A DNA stretch of 64,000 nucleotides from Allohoeflea poritis (GTDB lineage: Bacteria; Pseudomonadota; Alphaproteobacteria; Rhizobiales; Rhizobiaceae): positions 248,001 through 312,000 of the forward strand of contig NZ_JAPJZH010000003.1 in the NCBI RefSeq assembly GCF_027889715.1, read 5' to 3'. Position numbers and translations under genes: made by a program. Position 1 is the stretch's first letter; every line of letters begins with the position of its first letter. Positions 1 through 8,126 of this stretch are shown in pieces. Below the pieces are notes generated by a model. The model searched no databases, was not told where the DNA came from, and saw only the letters and a program-made list of their open reading frames with translations.

Positions 1-810
1 GATCAGCGTGCCGATGGCCGTGTTGACAACGCCGCCGACGCCACCGGTCAACGGCGTGCCGCCCACCAGAACGGCAACGATCGCCAGCAGCAGGAATCCA
101 TTGGCAAGGTTGGCGTCGCCGCCAGACAGTTTCACTGAAAAAAGCAGCCCGGCGATCGCCGCAAAAACGCCCGAGATCGCAAAGGCCAGGATCTTCACCC
201 GGTCGACATTGAGACCCGATGCGATGGCCGCCAACTCGCCGGATCCGACCGCTTTCAGGGCACGGCCAAAGGTCGTGCGGGTCTGCAGGAACCAGGCGAC
301 GACCAGAAGGACGACGGCAATCGCCAGCTCATGGGGAATGCCCGCCGTGTTGCCGAACATCCAGCCGAAGCTGGCATCGCGCAATTCGGCATCCATATAG
401 AGCGCCCGCTGCCCGGACAGGAATTTTGCGGCCGAAAGCGCCACGAAACCCATTGCAAGCGTCGACACGAAGCTCGGCACGTAAAGCCGTGTTGTCACGA
501 AGCCGGAAATCACGCCGATGGCAAATCCCGCCACGATGGCGATCACGGCAACGGCAATGCCGAATTCCGCCAGGTAGACCGTGGCAATCACCGTCACCAG
601 ATTGGCAAGCTGCTGCACGGACAGATCGATCCCGCCAATATAGATGGCGAACGTCATGCCGAGCGCCATGATGAAAAGGGGTACGACGTCGCTCACCAGT
701 GTCAGCAGCCCGGCCGGGTCGAAGAAACTCGGATTGGCAATGCCGACGATCAGGATCAGCACGACCAGCGTTATCCAGGGAAAGTGCGGCTTGATGCGTT
801 CGAAGGACAT
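1..810 (-). CDS. CUT2-type sugar ABC transporter permease (partial, runs off left edge)
   Basis: The frame opens with ATG at 810 and is still open at base 1, so the first 270 residues are seen. The product is strongly hydrophobic, with several membrane spans. It carries the RbsC-family motifs IYIGGIDLSV (about residues 60-70) and GGTPLTGGVGGVVNT (about 250-264). It begins 9 bases after the ATPase gene stops and would be the fourth gene of the operon, after binding protein, permease and ATPase. It is related to, but clearly different from, the permease at 2336-3379, so the importer probably uses a permease heterodimer. Family assignment is firm; the sugar is unknown. Confidence 0.85.
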   Translation of the reverse strand, partial: MSFERIKPHFPWITLVVLILIVGIANPSFFDPAGLLTLVSDVVPLFIMALGMTFAIYIGGIDLSVQQLANLVTVIATVYLAEFGIAVAVIAIVAGFAIGVISGFVTTRLYVPSFVSTLAMGFVALSAAKFLSGQRALYMDAELRDASFGWMFGNTAGIPHELAIAVVLLVVAWFLQTRTTFGRALKAVGSGELAAIASGLNVDRVKILAFAISGVFAAIAGLLFSVKLSGGDANLANGFLLLAIVAVLVGGTPLTGGVGGVVNTAIGTLI

Positions 811-819
811 TGGGCGGCC

Positions 820-2325
820 TCAGATCATGTGGTGGACTAGGTCATAGAGCGACGGCTTGGAGCCGGGTTTTCCGTCGAAGCGTTTCTGGAAAGCACCGTC
901 CTTGAGAACGATGATCGTGTGGGACAGTCCGATCGCCTCCTCCAGCGTGTCGGCGACAAGCACGACGCCGACCCCTGCAGCGCACATCTCCCGGATCATC
1001 TCGTAGACATCTTCCTTGGCGCCGATATCGAGACCGCGCGTCGGGTGATCGAGCAGCATGATGTCCGCTCCGGCGGATCGCCATTTCGCCAGAACGACTT
1101 TCTGCTGATTGCCGCCCGATAGACCGCCGCAATCCTTGTAGACGTCTGGCGTCTTGATCCCCAGCCGCTCGATCCAGGTGCGGGCGAGGCTCTTTTCCTC
1201 ATTAACCTTGAGAACACCGGCACTGGCATAGTTGCCCATCTGGCTCAGAGTCATGTTCTCGTAGACATTCATGCCCGCGACGATGCCTTCGATCTTGCGT
1301 TCGCGCGGGGTGTAGCCAACGCCAAGCTTGACGCCGTTTTGCGCGGTAAAGCGGCTGATCGTTTCGCCCTTGATCGTCACCTGTCCTTTTGTCGGCGTCT
1401 CCAGCCCGAAAATCGTGCGCAAGATGGCCTCGCGGCCCGATCCTTCGGTGCCGACAAGGCACAGAACTTCACCCGGGTGCAGTGCGAAGGAAATGTCGGT
1501 GTAGCGGTTGCCGCTGCTGACGCCGTCAAACCGGACCAGCACCTTGTCTTCGTCGTAAGGTTTCTGTTTCTGCTCACGGTAATATTCCTTGTCGACGTCG
1601 CGTCCCACCATCTTGTGCTGGATCGCATCCTTGTCCGCACCGTCATGGGCGACGACATCCACCACCGCGCCGTCCTTCATCACATAGATGCGGTCGCTGA
1701 GTTCCAGCACTTCTTCCATGCGGTGGCTGACGAAGATGAAACTTGCGCGTTTCGTCAGGTCGCGGACGAGACTGAAAAGCAGCTCCACTTCTTCCTGCGC
1801 GAGCACCGAGGTCGGCTCGTCGAGCAGGATCACCAGGTCGCCGTCGATGCGCTCTTCAAGCGTCAATACCTTTGCAAGTTCGACGAGCTGGCGCTGGGCG
1901 AAGGAGAGGTCCGATGTCGTCATCGCCGGGTCGATGTCCAGCTTTACCTTGGCGAGCTGTCTTCTCGCCGCCTCGGACATCGCCTTCCAGTCAATGACGC
2001 CGAGTTTGACGAATTGCTGCTCATATCCGAGAAAGATGTTTTCCATCACGGTCAGGTTCAAAATCAGAGACTGCTCCTGGAACACCATGCCGATGCCGTG
2101 ATCCATCGCCATGCGCGGATTTTGAAAGCGCACAACCGTGCCGTCGATCAGCACGTCGCCGCCATCGGGCTGATAGGCGCCATAAATGACCTTCATCAGG
2201 GTCGACTTGCCGGCGCCGTTCTCGCCGACGAGGCCAACGATCTCGTGCCTGTTGACCTTGAAGTCGACGGCTTTCAGCGCATGCACGCCGGGGAAATGCT
2301 TGTCGACCTGTCTCAGCTCATACAT
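820..2325 (-). CDS. CUT2 sugar ABC importer, double ATP-binding protein (RbsA/MglA type)
   Basis: The 501-residue product has the two-domain layout and length of RbsA/MglA. Domain 1 has an intact Walker A (GENGAGKST, about residues 34-42) and Walker B ILLDEPTS, but its signature reads LSFAQRQ. Domain 2 has a degenerate Walker A (GTEGSGRE, no Lys), an intact signature LSGGNQQKV, and a Walker B reading LLDHPTRGLD, with His where the catalytic Glu is expected. A degenerate second site is normal in this family; the His is less usual. The gene lies 10 bases after permease 2336-3379 and 9 bases before permease 1-810, which fits one operon. Cytoplasmic, energises import of an unidentified sugar. Confidence 0.93.
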   Translation of the reverse strand: MYELRQVDKHFPGVHALKAVDFKVNRHEIVGLVGENGAGKSTLMKVIYGAYQPDGGDVLIDGTVVRFQNPRMAMDHGIGMVFQEQSLILNLTVMENIFLGYEQQFVKLGVIDWKAMSEAARRQLAKVKLDIDPAMTTSDLSFAQRQLVELAKVLTLEERIDGDLVILLDEPTSVLAQEEVELLFSLVRDLTKRASFIFVSHRMEEVLELSDRIYVMKDGAVVDVVAHDGADKDAIQHKMVGRDVDKEYYREQKQKPYDEDKVLVRFDGVSSGNRYTDISFALHPGEVLCLVGTEGSGREAILRTIFGLETPTKGQVTIKGETISRFTAQNGVKLGVGYTPRERKIEGIVAGMNVYENMTLSQMGNYASAGVLKVNEEKSLARTWIERLGIKTPDVYKDCGGLSGGNQQKVVLAKWRSAGADIMLLDHPTRGLDIGAKEDVYEMIREMCAAGVGVVLVADTLEEAIGLSHTIIVLKDGAFQKRFDGKPGSKPSLYDLVHHMI

Positions 2326-2335
2326 GCGCCCGCCC

Positions 2336-3379
2336 CTATTTCACGAAACTGACGGACTTGCGGTCGGTCGAAAGCACCACCGCGAGGATCACGAGAATGC
2401 CCAGCACCCCGTCCTGCAGGAAGTTGGGCAGGCCGATCACCACCATGCCGTTGTTGATGACATTGACGATCAGCACTCCGACCAGCGTGTTCCACACGCC
2501 GCCGATGCCGCCCCACAGAGCGGTGCCGCCGACCACCACCGAGGTGATCGACACGAACATGAAATTGTTGCCGGTCGCCGTTTCGGCGATGCCGATGCGG
2601 CCCACTGCCAGGAGTGCGCCCACCGCAAAGAAGACGCCGGCCAGTGTGAAGCCCATGATGCGGACACGGTTGACGTTCAGGCCGCTGGCATGGGCGAGTT
2701 CTTCCCCGCCTCCAACGGCATAGAAGTTCCGGCCAAGCGTCGTGCGCGACTGAATGAACCACGCAATCAGCAGCATGACAGCCGCGACATAGACCATGAT
2801 CGGGAAGTTGAACCAGCGGACGGTCAGCAATGAGCGGAACAGCTCATCCTCGACCCTTATACGATCTCCGCCCGTCAGCAGCAGCGCCAGACCGGTGCCG
2901 ACAAAGCCCATCGCCAGAGAAGCCATGAAACTCGGTATCTTCAGGCGAACATGGACCAGACCGTTGATAAACCCGAGTGCGGCGCCGACCAGCAGCGCCA
3001 CCGGGATGGCCAGCCACGCCCAACTGGCCAGCGTGCCGCCCCACCCGATGAAGGCAAAGGCAAAAATCACCGCGCAAACCGATACCGTGCCTTCCATCGA
3101 CAGATCGATGGAGCCCATGATGATGATGAACGTCACGCCGATGGCGACCATCAGCGCGGGTGTCGCGGCAATGAAAATCCGCGCGGCGTTGCGGATCGAA
3201 AAGAAGCGGCTGTCTGCCAGGTACATGTGCTCCTTGCCCGCGCCGAAATCCTCGAGCCATTCGAAGAACGGGAACAGCAACACCAGAAAGACCAGCACCA
3301 GAAGCGGCGTCCACTTGATTATCCGTTCCCGGGTCAGGAAACGGGCGCCCGGTGCACTTTGAGCCGTGATGTCCGTCAT
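2336..3379 (-). CDS. CUT2-type sugar ABC transporter permease
   Basis: The product is 347 residues with many membrane spans and the family motif MGSIDLSMEG, the equivalent of the GGIDLSVG loop, plus GGTALWGGIGGVWNT near the C terminus. I place the start at 3379 because GGAGG lies 8 bases upstream; an in-frame ATG at 3394 would add five residues (MEART) but has a poorer ribosome site. The gene lies between the binding-protein gene, separated by a 13-bp hairpin, and the double ATPase. It should form the channel together with permease 1-810. Confidence 0.92.
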   Translation of the reverse strand: MTDITAQSAPGARFLTRERIIKWTPLLVLVFLVLLFPFFEWLEDFGAGKEHMYLADSRFFSIRNAARIFIAATPALMVAIGVTFIIIMGSIDLSMEGTVSVCAVIFAFAFIGWGGTLASWAWLAIPVALLVGAALGFINGLVHVRLKIPSFMASLAMGFVGTGLALLLTGGDRIRVEDELFRSLLTVRWFNFPIMVYVAAVMLLIAWFIQSRTTLGRNFYAVGGGEELAHASGLNVNRVRIMGFTLAGVFFAVGALLAVGRIGIAETATGNNFMFVSITSVVVGGTALWGGIGGVWNTLVGVLIVNVINNGMVVIGLPNFLQDGVLGILVILAVVLSTDRKSVSFVK

Positions 3380-3462
3380 GGTACGAGCCTCCATGCCCTT
3401 TGTCGCCGGCAGCTAGAGCAATGCGCAGTTCGGAATGTGGAAGTTGCCGGTAGCCGCAAGGT

Positions 3463-3491
3463 CTGCGTGGCCGGATCGTCCGGCCACGCAG
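3463..3491 (-). other. Perfect intercistronic hairpin after binding-protein gene
   Basis: A 13-bp perfect stem (CTGCGTGGCCGGA, 3-base loop, TCCGGCCACGCAG) starts 9 bases past the stop codon of the binding-protein gene and before the permease. No T-run follows on the minus strand, so it is more likely an mRNA-stabilising or attenuating stem than a full terminator. Confidence 0.7.
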
Positions 3492-3499
3492 AGGCGTCT

Positions 3500-4609
3500 T
3501 TACTTGTAGAGGATCTGGCCGTTTGACGGACCCCAGAAATCCTTCCAGTCATAGGTCGGCACGTTGTCGAGATAGGCTGCCTTGAATTCCACGGCATCCT
3601 CGGGCGTGATCATGATCGTGGGACCGTAGAACTCGCGATGCTCATTCGGCTCTTCCGACGGCTTGAACGCCCCGGTTGCCGCGTGATAGGCGAGCGCTGC
3701 GGTCACGCCGCCGCCCCAATGCGGGTTGGTGAAGACCGTTGCCAGGATGTCGCCCTTGGCAACGAGTTCGACCGCCTGCGGATTGCCGTCATAGGTCACG
3801 ATCGGCACGGACATGCCTTCGGCCCGCAGCGCTTCCAGAACGCCGTAACCGATGGTGTCGTTCGCACAGTGCACGCCGGTGATCTCATCGCCGTAACGGG
3901 TGATGAAGGATGACATGATCTGGTTGGCCTTCTGGGTGTCCCAATCCGCCGGCTGCGCGTCCAGCAACTCGACATCAGGATAGTCTTTAAGGGCGTTCTT
4001 CAGGCCCTGCAGACGCTCGATGGCGGGGTTGTTCGATGCGATGCCGCCGAGATGCACCACGCCGCCCTTGCCGCCAATGGCTTCCAGCAAGATGCGCGCG
4101 GTCTGCTCGGCCGGCTTTTCGTCCGACCAGGTCATGTGGCTGACATAGTTGTCACCGAAATCCCACGGATGCAGGTCGTCGGTCTTGTTCCACAAAGTCG
4201 AGACATAGGCACCGGCGCCGGCACAGGCTTCAACGACCGGACGGCAGTTCGGCGCGTCATTGGTATCGATGGCCAGCGCCAGTTCGCCATTGGTCTTGGC
4301 CAGCAGCGCCTTGACGTCGGCAAGCGACTTTTCGGAAGACCCCTCGTTGATCAGGTGGGTGAGCGAATCCTTGGGCTTGCCGAGGCTTTCGACAAAGGCC
4401 TCGCCGCCGGAAACGATCTCGTTCCAGTACGGATTGGTGCGGTTGCGGTACGACCAGGCGATCGTCGGATCGGCATAGGTCGCGGCCTGTACGGGCGACG
4501 GACCGAACATGCGCATCGCCGCGGCACCGGAGATTCCGTAGGCTGATGCCAGCAGCAGATTCCGCCTGGAAATCTTCTCCTGCTCGATGAATTTCTTGAT
4601 GAACGACAT
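3500..4609 (-). CDS. Sugar-binding periplasmic protein of CUT2 importer (RbsB-like, Tat-exported)
   Basis: The 369-residue product begins with a twin-arginine export signal: SRRNLLLAS at about residues 14-22, a hydrophobic stretch, and a likely cleavage after PVQA. The mature part fits periplasmic binding protein family 4 (two Rossmann-like lobes; segments such as GVHCANDTIGYGVLEALRAEG and GDILATVFTNPHWGG are typical of RbsB-like proteins). Tat export of a CUT2 binding protein is somewhat unusual and suggests folding before export. The start at 4609 has GGGAGAG a few bases upstream. It is the first gene of the importer operon, divergent from the TetR gene at 4926. Confidence 0.9.
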   Translation of the reverse strand: MSFIKKFIEQEKISRRNLLLASAYGISGAAAMRMFGPSPVQAATYADPTIAWSYRNRTNPYWNEIVSGGEAFVESLGKPKDSLTHLINEGSSEKSLADVKALLAKTNGELALAIDTNDAPNCRPVVEACAGAGAYVSTLWNKTDDLHPWDFGDNYVSHMTWSDEKPAEQTARILLEAIGGKGGVVHLGGIASNNPAIERLQGLKNALKDYPDVELLDAQPADWDTQKANQIMSSFITRYGDEITGVHCANDTIGYGVLEALRAEGMSVPIVTYDGNPQAVELVAKGDILATVFTNPHWGGGVTAALAYHAATGAFKPSEEPNEHREFYGPTIMITPEDAVEFKAAYLDNVPTYDWKDFWGPSNGQILYK

Positions 4610-4700
4610 TTCTCTCTCCCATGGAATTGATCAATGCGAGGAATATTCAGGCTGCACGCGTCGGAAAAATCATGATTTCCACGTCTGGCCTTTTCGCATT

Positions 4701-4724
4701 AACGCACTAACTAGTTACTTCGTT
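4701..4724. promoter_or_regulatory. Candidate TetR operator (site 1)
   Basis: The palindrome TAACTAGTTA (4708-4717) is flanked symmetrically by AACG (4701-4704) and CGTT (4721-4724), giving an inverted repeat of 24 bases. It overlaps the likely -10 area of the importer promoter. The core ACTAACTAGTTA recurs as ACTAACGGGTTA at 4816-4827. Binding by the adjacent TetR protein is inferred. Confidence 0.5.
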
Positions 4725-4740
4725 ATTTGACATGTGTCAA
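4712..4740 (-). promoter_or_regulatory. Candidate promoter of the CUT2 importer operon
   Basis: On the minus strand TTGACA (4740-4735) matches the -35 consensus. Seventeen bases further lies TAACTA (4717-4712), a weak -10 that sits inside operator site 1. The arrangement suits repression by the divergent TetR protein. The -35 also lies in a TTGAC-N4-GTCAA inverted repeat (4727-4740). Confidence 0.4.
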
Positions 4741-4815
4741 CACCCTTGCGACAGTGGCGCGACACGTGCGGCATTGACCGTGGCCGGCTTGCGGGTGCCA
4801 TAGACGGGTTCTGGA

Positions 4816-4827
4816 ACTAACGGGTTA
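4816..4827. promoter_or_regulatory. Candidate TetR operator (site 2)
   Basis: ACTAACGGGTTA matches operator site 1 (ACTAACTAGTTA) at 10 of 12 positions and lies upstream of the putative tetR promoter. Two similar sites in one divergent region fit autoregulation plus control of the importer. Confidence 0.4.
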
Positions 4828-4856
4828 TTTCTGGTGGACTTTGGGGCACAAACGTC

Positions 4857-4886
4857 TTGACAGAATCGATTGCGATTGAATTTGAT
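4857..4886 (+). promoter_or_regulatory. Candidate promoter of the tetR-family gene
   Basis: TTGACA (4857-4862) and TTTGAT (4881-4886) are 18 bases apart and point to the regulator, whose first ATG is at 4926. The -10 has four of six consensus bases. Confidence 0.4.
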
Positions 4887-4925
4887 GGGGATACACGTGG
4901 AGGTGCCGGTGGGTGGTAGAGCGAG

Positions 4926-5603
4926 ATGAGGGCACAAGCGTTTCAATCAGCAAAGCGGGACATGATGGCGTCAACTACCAAACCAAAGCGCATTCGCGAC
5001 GCGGACGCCACGCAAAAGCGTATCCTTTCGGCGGCGCGGAAGGAATTCGCCAAAAACGGTCTTGGCGGTGCCAGAGTGGATGTCATTGCCGAGCGGGCCA
5101 AGGCCAACAAGCGCATGATCTACCACTATTTCGACAGCAAGGAGAGCCTGTTTCAGCGGGTTCTGGAAGATGCCTATCTGGATATCAGGACGGCCGAGCA
5201 GAAGCTTGAATTGGATCACCTCGCGCCCCCCGAAGCGCTCAAGGCGCTGGTGACATTCACCTGGAACTACTATCTGAAAAATCCGGAGTTCCTGACGCTG
5301 GTCAACAGCGAGAACCTGCACAAGGCACGGCACCTGAAACGCTCGACCGTGCTGAAGGATGTCAGCCGCCGTTTCGTCGGAATGGTCGGCGATCTTCTCA
5401 AGCGCGGTGAGGAAGCCGGCGACTTCCGCAAGGGAATCGATCCGGTCCAACTCAACATCACCATCGCGGCGATCAGCTATTATTACCTGACCAACCGGTT
5501 CACGGGATCGATCCTGTTCGAACGCGATTTCATGGACCAAGGCAAGCTCGACGAGCGCCTGGAATTCAACATCGAAACCGTGATGCGGATGGTCTGCGTC
5601 TAA
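4926..5603 (+). CDS. TetR/AcrR-family transcriptional regulator
   Basis: The product is 225 residues, usual for the family. An N-terminal helix-turn-helix spans about residues 35-75, with the typical core ARVDVIAERAKANKRMIYHYF; the C-terminal part is a ligand and dimerisation domain. The start is uncertain: ATG at 4926 or the MM pair at 4962/4965 are possible, and none has a strong ribosome site. It is divergent from the CUT2 importer, with two operator-like repeats between them, so it most likely represses that operon and itself. The ligand may be the imported sugar or a breakdown product. Confidence 0.9.
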   Translation: MRAQAFQSAKRDMMASTTKPKRIRDADATQKRILSAARKEFAKNGLGGARVDVIAERAKANKRMIYHYFDSKESLFQRVLEDAYLDIRTAEQKLELDHLAPPEALKALVTFTWNYYLKNPEFLTLVNSENLHKARHLKRSTVLKDVSRRFVGMVGDLLKRGEEAGDFRKGIDPVQLNITIAAISYYYLTNRFTGSILFERDFMDQGKLDERLEFNIETVMRMVCV

Positions 5604-5625
5604 GACGCACGGATTTCCGGCGTCT
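5603..5625. terminator. Hairpin between convergent genes
   Basis: AGACGC (5603-5608) pairs with GCGTCT (5620-5625) and inside it CGG pairs with CCG around an ATTT loop, with one bulged A. It lies exactly between the convergent tetR-family gene and the end of the 16-gene operon. No clear T-run follows on either strand. Confidence 0.4.
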
Positions 5626-5636
5626 GCCCCGCTGCC

Positions 5637-6488
5637 CTACACGCTGACCTTGTAGACCCGCTTGGTGTTTTCCTGCGCAATCTGCGCCGCCTCGTCTTCG
5701 GAGAGGCCCTCGAGGATTGTCCGCGTCGCGGCAAGCCAGTCCGGCAGGCCGTTGGCCATGTCGACGACCGGCCAGTCGCTGCCCCAAACGATCCGCCCCG
5801 GCCCGAAGGTCTCGATGACATGATCGACATAGGGCCTGATCGCATCGAGCGAGGCCTCACCGGCGGCACAATAGGCAAGCACACCGGAAAGCTTGCAGGT
5901 CACGTTCGGCAGCGCGGCAAGTTCGCCAATATGCGCCCGCCACGGGTCGAGGCCGCCGCCGGCGATATCGGGCACGCCGCAATGGTCGAGGACGAGGCTC
6001 GTATTGTCGCACGCCTTTGCCAGTTCGAGTGCGATCGGCAGTTGGGCCGCCAGGAAACACATGTCAAAGACAAGCCCCCTCCTGCCGATCTCCCGGATAT
6101 TGCGGCGGAAGGTTTCCGACTGCGACAGATCGTCGGGCATGACATGGAGGATGCGGCGAAAGCCGACGACGTTCAGGCCCGCACACTCGTCGAGCCAAGC
6201 CTCGTAACCCTCGTCGCTTTCCGGCCGGCATGACGCGATCAGACCGATGATACGGCTCGACGGCCGGCCTGCCAGTTCGGCGGCAAACCGGGCTTCGGCC
6301 TTGTAGTCCGCGTCATCGACACCCGTTTCCATGAAGATGGTCGCCGCCACACTGCGTTGATCGGCGAGTTCCTGATAGGTTTCCAGCGTAAACGCCTTGT
6401 CCGCAAGAACAGGAATGCCCGCCGTCCAGCCGTAGCCGGCCACGTCCGGATAAACGAGATGCTGATGGGTATCGATAAGCGGTATCAT
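5637..6488 (-). CDS. Amidohydrolase-family sugar lactonase (L-fuconolactonase-like)
   Basis: I choose the start at 6488 because GGGAGG lies 5 bases upstream and the product then begins MIPLIDTHQHL; the open frame reaches to 6566 without a better site. The 283-residue product is a TIM-barrel metal hydrolase of the COG3618 type: metal ligands HQH at residues 8-10 and the C-terminal VWGSDWPVVD with the catalytic Asp. Known members open the lactone ring of L-fucono-, galactarate- or 2-pyrone-type lactones. It is the last gene of the long operon, 19 bases after the FAH gene. Its role as sugar lactonase is inferred from context (mutarotase, dehydratases). Confidence 0.85.
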   Translation of the reverse strand: MIPLIDTHQHLVYPDVAGYGWTAGIPVLADKAFTLETYQELADQRSVAATIFMETGVDDADYKAEARFAAELAGRPSSRIIGLIASCRPESDEGYEAWLDECAGLNVVGFRRILHVMPDDLSQSETFRRNIREIGRRGLVFDMCFLAAQLPIALELAKACDNTSLVLDHCGVPDIAGGGLDPWRAHIGELAALPNVTCKLSGVLAYCAAGEASLDAIRPYVDHVIETFGPGRIVWGSDWPVVDMANGLPDWLAATRTILEGLSEDEAAQIAQENTKRVYKVSV

Positions 6489-6507
6489 GACATCCTCCCT
6501 GTGGTGC

Positions 6508-7353
6508 CTATGCGTCGTCGAAACACTCCTGCTTCTGCGTGCCCAGCCCTTCAATGCCGAGTTCAACGACGTCGCCGGCCTTCAGATAAGTCGGCGGCTT
6601 CTGCCCCATGCCGACGCCGGGCGGCGTGCCGGTCGAGATCACATCGCCCGGATGCAGGCTCATGAATTGGCTGAGATAGGCGACGACATGGGCGACACCG
6701 TAAACCATGGTGCGGGTCGAACCGCTCTGCATGGTGTTGCCGTTGACGGTCAGCCACATATCGAGGTTCTGCGGATCGGCGATCTCGTCCCGGGTAACGA
6801 GCCAGGGACCGATCTGACCGAAATTGTCGCAGGACTTGCCCTTGGTCCATTGTCCGGCGCGCTCGATCTGGTAGGCCCGCTCCGATACGTCATTGGTCAG
6901 GCAGTAGCCGGCGACATGATCCAGCGCATCGGCTTCATCGACATATTTCGCGTGTTTTCCGATGACCACCGCGAGTTCGACCTCCCAGTCGGTCTTTTCC
7001 GAGCCGCGCGGAATGAGAATGGGATCGTTCGGTCCGCAAATCGCACTGGTCGCCTTCATGAAGATAACCGGTTCGGGCGGCACTTCCATGCCGGCCTCTT
7101 CGGCATGGTCGGCATAGTTCAAGCCGATGCAGATGAACTTGCCGGTTCCGGCGACACAGGGTCCCAGCCGCACGGACGCATCCACCGCCGGAAGCGTTGC
7201 CGGGTCGATCGCCGCGATACGCGCTATCCCCTCATCGGACAGCGTTTTGCCGGCGATATCACCGACGACCGACGACAGATCCCGGATGGTCCCATCGCCA
7301 TCCACCATACCCGGCTTCTCCGAACCCGTTTCTCCAAATCTCAGTAATTTCAC
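6508..7353 (-). CDS. Fumarylacetoacetate hydrolase (FAH) family protein, probable diketo-deoxyaldonate hydrolase
   Basis: The 281-residue product has the FAH fold and features: DWEVELAVVIGK (about residues 119-130, acidic metal ligands ExE), the loop GYCLTNDVSERAYQ, and the end motif DVISTGTPPGVG. In non-phosphorylating L-fucose and L-rhamnose routes a family member cleaves 2,4-diketo-3-deoxy-aldonate to pyruvate plus lactate. The preceding SDR (12 bases upstream) would make exactly such a diketo substrate. Other FAH members act on aromatic ring-cleavage products, but nothing nearby supports that. Confidence 0.88.
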   Translation of the reverse strand: MKLLRFGETGSEKPGMVDGDGTIRDLSSVVGDIAGKTLSDEGIARIAAIDPATLPAVDASVRLGPCVAGTGKFICIGLNYADHAEEAGMEVPPEPVIFMKATSAICGPNDPILIPRGSEKTDWEVELAVVIGKHAKYVDEADALDHVAGYCLTNDVSERAYQIERAGQWTKGKSCDNFGQIGPWLVTRDEIADPQNLDMWLTVNGNTMQSGSTRTMVYGVAHVVAYLSQFMSLHPGDVISTGTPPGVGMGQKPPTYLKAGDVVELGIEGLGTQKQECFDDA

Positions 7354-7365
7354 ATTCTTCTCCTG

Positions 7366-8103
7366 TCAGACATTCGCCCAGCCACCGTCAATGACATGTG
7401 CGACACCGGATGTATAGGCCGATTCCTCGGATGCGAGGTAGACCACCAGCGCGGCGATTTCCTCCGCCTTGCCGATGCGCCCCATGGGCTGGCGGGCCAC
7501 GAAATCGCTCCTCGCCTTGTCATAGTCTCCGGTGGCACGCAGCCGATCATCGAGCGAAGGCGATTCCACCGTTCCGGGGCAGATGGCGTTGCAGCGGATA
7601 CCCTTTTCGATGAAGTCGGCGGCAACCGCCTTGGTCATCCCGATGACGGCGGCTTTGGATGCGCCGTAGACGAAGCGGTTCGGCGCGGCGATCACCGATG
7701 AGGCCACCGAAGACATGTTTATGATGGAGGCACCGCCATTGTCGATCATGCCGGGCAGGAAACGGCGGATCATGCGGTACATGGCCTTGACATTGAGTTC
7801 GAAGGAGAAGTCCCAGTCCTTCTCATCGCAGTCGAGGATGTTTCCGTTGGCGACATAACCGGCGCAGTTGAAAAGCACATCCGGCGCGCCGACCCGTTCT
7901 GCCGCCTGATCGATCGACGCCGGGTCGAGAACATCCAGCCGGAACGTCTCCAGCCCTTCGTTGTTCAGCGACGCCAGCGCTTCCTCATTGACATCGGTCG
8001 CGAACACCTTTGCACCCTCGCGGCTCATCGCCAGCGCGGACGCCCGCCCGATGCCCTGCCCCGCTGCCGTTACCAGCGCCGTCTTTCCTTCAAGTCTTCC
8101 CAT
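7366..8103 (-). CDS. Short-chain dehydrogenase/reductase, probable 2-keto-3-deoxyaldonate dehydrogenase
   Basis: The 245-residue classical SDR has the nucleotide-binding TAAGQGIG near residues 12-19, NCAG, an active-site Ser in NMSSVASS, and YGASK with catalytic Tyr and Lys. The usual acidic residue after beta-2 (ATDVNEEA) points to NAD rather than NADP. The start at 8103 gives the normal family N terminus. It lies between the UxaA-type dehydratase and the FAH hydrolase, so the inferred role is oxidation of the 4-hydroxyl of a 2-keto-3-deoxy acid, handing a 2,4-diketo acid to the FAH enzyme. Confidence 0.88.
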   Translation of the reverse strand: MGRLEGKTALVTAAGQGIGRASALAMSREGAKVFATDVNEEALASLNNEGLETFRLDVLDPASIDQAAERVGAPDVLFNCAGYVANGNILDCDEKDWDFSFELNVKAMYRMIRRFLPGMIDNGGASIINMSSVASSVIAAPNRFVYGASKAAVIGMTKAVAADFIEKGIRCNAICPGTVESPSLDDRLRATGDYDKARSDFVARQPMGRIGKAEEIAALVVYLASEESAYTSGVAHVIDGGWANV

Positions 8104-8126
8104 ATGCCCTCACGATACTGTCCTTG

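Noticed and set aside
8-847. Several plus-strand open frames of 67-169 codons at the left edge
   Set aside because: They are antisense to the partial permease gene, which has clear membrane and family motifs on the minus strand.
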